From positions 1-15,130 of the forward strand of contig DDVI01000047.1 of assembly GCA_002345205.1 (NCBI GenBank): DNA of 15,130 nt, in the 5' to 3' direction. Each line of letters begins with the position of its first letter. The first letter of the stretch is position 1. The notes beneath the pieces are model-generated. The model saw nothing but the letters and a program-made list of their open reading frames with translations, was not told the origin of the DNA and did not search any database. Below, piece by piece: positions 14,083-15,130 of the stretch. The position numbers were made by a program, and so were the translations under genes. This stretch comes from Bdellovibrionaceae bacterium UBA2316. GTDB lineage: Bacteria; Bdellovibrionota; Bdellovibrionia; Bdellovibrionales; Bdellovibrionaceae.

Positions 14083-14349
14083 ATGAAAAATGATACTAAG
14101 AAGAAAAAGGTAACTGCTAAATCTGTAATGCAGATCGATTACAAAGATCCTGTTTCCCTATCTAAATACCTTGCAGATGGCGGAAAAATCGTCCCTTCTC
14201 GCATTTCTAAACTAAAAATGTCTCAGCAAAAAATGGTTACTAAAGCTATCAAGAAAGCTAGAAACTTAGGTTTACTTTCAATCGGTATGGATCACTACGA
14301 TACTGGTTCAAAAGTAGAACAAATCAATCCAGCTCCATTCGAAGTTTAA
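14083..14349 (+). CDS. rpsR: Ribosomal protein S18
   Basis: This 88-residue small-subunit protein matches S18 over IDYKDPVSLSKYLADGGK (residues 18-35), IVPSRISKL and the basic AIKKARNLGLLSI helix. The N-terminal part has no Cys, so it lacks the zinc ligands seen in some S18 forms. A C-terminal acidic-polar tail follows the core. I chose the ATG at 14083, because the in-frame ATG at 14077 lies inside the AAAGGA ribosome site (14072-14077). S18 normally sits between rpsF and rplI; here it stands alone with its own terminator, beside rpmB-rplX. Confidence 0.93.
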   Translation: MKNDTKKKKVTAKSVMQIDYKDPVSLSKYLADGGKIVPSRISKLKMSQQKMVTKAIKKARNLGLLSIGMDHYDTGSKVEQINPAPFEV

Positions 14350-14380
14350 TTAATTATTAATTTGTAAAAATTTTATAATC

Positions 14381-14413
14381 AAAAAAAGGGAACGGAAACG
14401 TTCTCTTTTTTTT
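14381..14413 (+). terminator. Intrinsic terminator of rpsR
   Basis: A GGGAACG / CGTTCTC stem with a GAAA loop is followed by eight T (14406-14413) and preceded by seven A, so it could work in both directions. It lies 31 bases after the rpsR stop. Confidence 0.92.
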
Positions 14414-14579
14414 GCCTCAAATCCGTCTGTATCAAACGAACTCATATTTCCTGACTAGTTATCTATCCTAAAAAAAAGATTCAACACAGCTCTAGCTAGA
14501 GCTTCTAAAAGAAGAATTAATAATATACGATTTTAATTTTAAATGACTGGTTTTGTTTTTAACAAAAAATGATTTAGGC
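14414..14579. other. AT-rich gap between rpsR and the rRNA operon end
   Basis: There is no gene here. It is a neutral buffer between two terminators. The only structures seen are a perfect 16-bp palindrome (14488-14503) and an AT-only 7-bp stem (TTTTGTT 14551-14557 / AACAAAA 14561-14567). Confidence 0.7.
14488..14503. repeat. 16-bp perfect palindrome
   Basis: AGCTCTAGCTAGAGCT reads the same on both strands with no spacer. It contains the GCTAG/CTAGC pentamer also seen in the element's repeat region. No T-tract follows, so it is not a terminator. It may be a binding site or chance in a restricted-composition stretch. Confidence 0.7.
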
Positions 14580-14604
14580 AAAAAAAAGCCCGGTAAAACC
14601 GGGC
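14580..14604 (-). terminator. Intrinsic terminator of the rRNA operon
   Basis: On the minus strand, GCCCGGT / ACCGGGC with a three-base loop is followed by eight T (14587-14580). It sits 6 bases beyond the 3' end of 5S rRNA and closes the rrn operon. Confidence 0.93.
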
Positions 14605-14610
14605 ATAAGA

Positions 14611-14724
14611 CTGGCGTCGTGCTACTCTTTCACACGCTTGCGCATGCAATACCATCGCCGCTAAGAGGCTTAACTGCTGAGTTCGGAATGGGATCAGGTG
14701 TATCTCTCTTGCTATAGACACCAT
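14611..14724 (-). rRNA. rrf: 5S ribosomal RNA
   Basis: The minus strand carries the conserved 5S core CCATTCCGAACTCAG, then GTTAAGC, GCGGCGATGGTA and GAGAGTAG-like GAAAGAGTAGC. The ends TGGTGTC and GACGCCA pair to form helix I, which fixes both ends to within one or two bases. Length is about 114 nucleotides. Confidence 0.95.
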
Positions 14725-14817
14725 TAAAAACTTATTATCTTTAATGATTTAACTTTTCAACAAAACTATCAATTACTTGAGAATTTTGTAAAATATTTAA
14801 GTGATTTTTAGGTTTAT
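14725..14817 (-). other. 23S-5S internal transcribed spacer
   Basis: This is about 93 bases of AT-rich sequence between the two rRNAs. No tRNA is present. It is expected to be transcribed and removed by RNase processing. Confidence 0.8.

Positions 14818-15130
<313 letters not shown>

Noticed and set aside
14539..14724. Open frame on the minus strand over the 5S gene
   Set aside because: It coincides with the 5S rRNA and its terminator.

Overview
The window comes from a Gram-negative bacterium, as shown by an outer-membrane-spanning type IV secretion system, lipoprotein and signal peptides, and proteobacterial-type rRNA. It joins two very different stretches of DNA. Positions 1 to about 12.3 kb are the right-hand part of an integrative conjugative element (ICE) of balanced base composition. 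From about 13.4 kb to the end is strikingly AT-rich chromosomal DNA with ribosomal-protein and rRNA genes. Predatory or deltaproteobacteria-like lineages (Bdellovibrionota and relatives) would fit, but this is a low-confidence guess because no single gene here fixes the taxonomy.

Region 1 (2-9215, all +) is one tightly packed conjugation operon: VirB4/TraC ATPase, a TrbJ/VirB5-like secreted protein, VirB6/TrbL, VirB8/TraE, VirB9, VirB10, a VirD4-type coupling protein, a glycine-zipper lipoprotein, and a protein resembling the replication-relaxation family with a PD...ExE..K nuclease-like motif. Four gene junctions overlap (by 10, 11, 11 and 4 bases), which implies translational coupling. VirB1, VirB2, VirB3 and VirB11 and a standard relaxase are not visible; they may lie upstream of the window.

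Region 2 (9216-9444) is non-coding and highly structured. It has CACTAGC direct repeats, a 9-bp hairpin, and a 13-bp perfect inverted repeat nested inside a 16-bp perfect inverted repeat. It lies between the nuclease-like gene and a small ribbon-helix-helix-like protein (9445-9966). I infer a candidate oriT/relaxosome site or an autoregulated control region.

Region 3 (9967-12270) is the maintenance and mobility module. It holds a TacA/TacT-like DUF1778-GNAT toxin-antitoxin pair on the minus strand, a divergent promoter region with an operator-like palindrome, an excisionase-like small HTH protein, and a tyrosine recombinase with its catalytic residues in place.

Region 4 (12271-15130) contains an intergenic stretch likely to hold the element end, a membrane-anchored esterase-like alpha/beta hydrolase (-), rpmB-rplX (-) followed by a 13-copy AAT microsatellite and a strong terminator, a solitary divergent rpsR (+) with its own terminator, then 5S rRNA and the 3' part of 23S rRNA (both -).

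The genes most worth follow-up are the unconventional DNA-processing block at 8469-9966 (nuclease-like protein, nested palindromes, RHH-like protein) and the isolated ribosomal-protein trio beside the rRNA operon.
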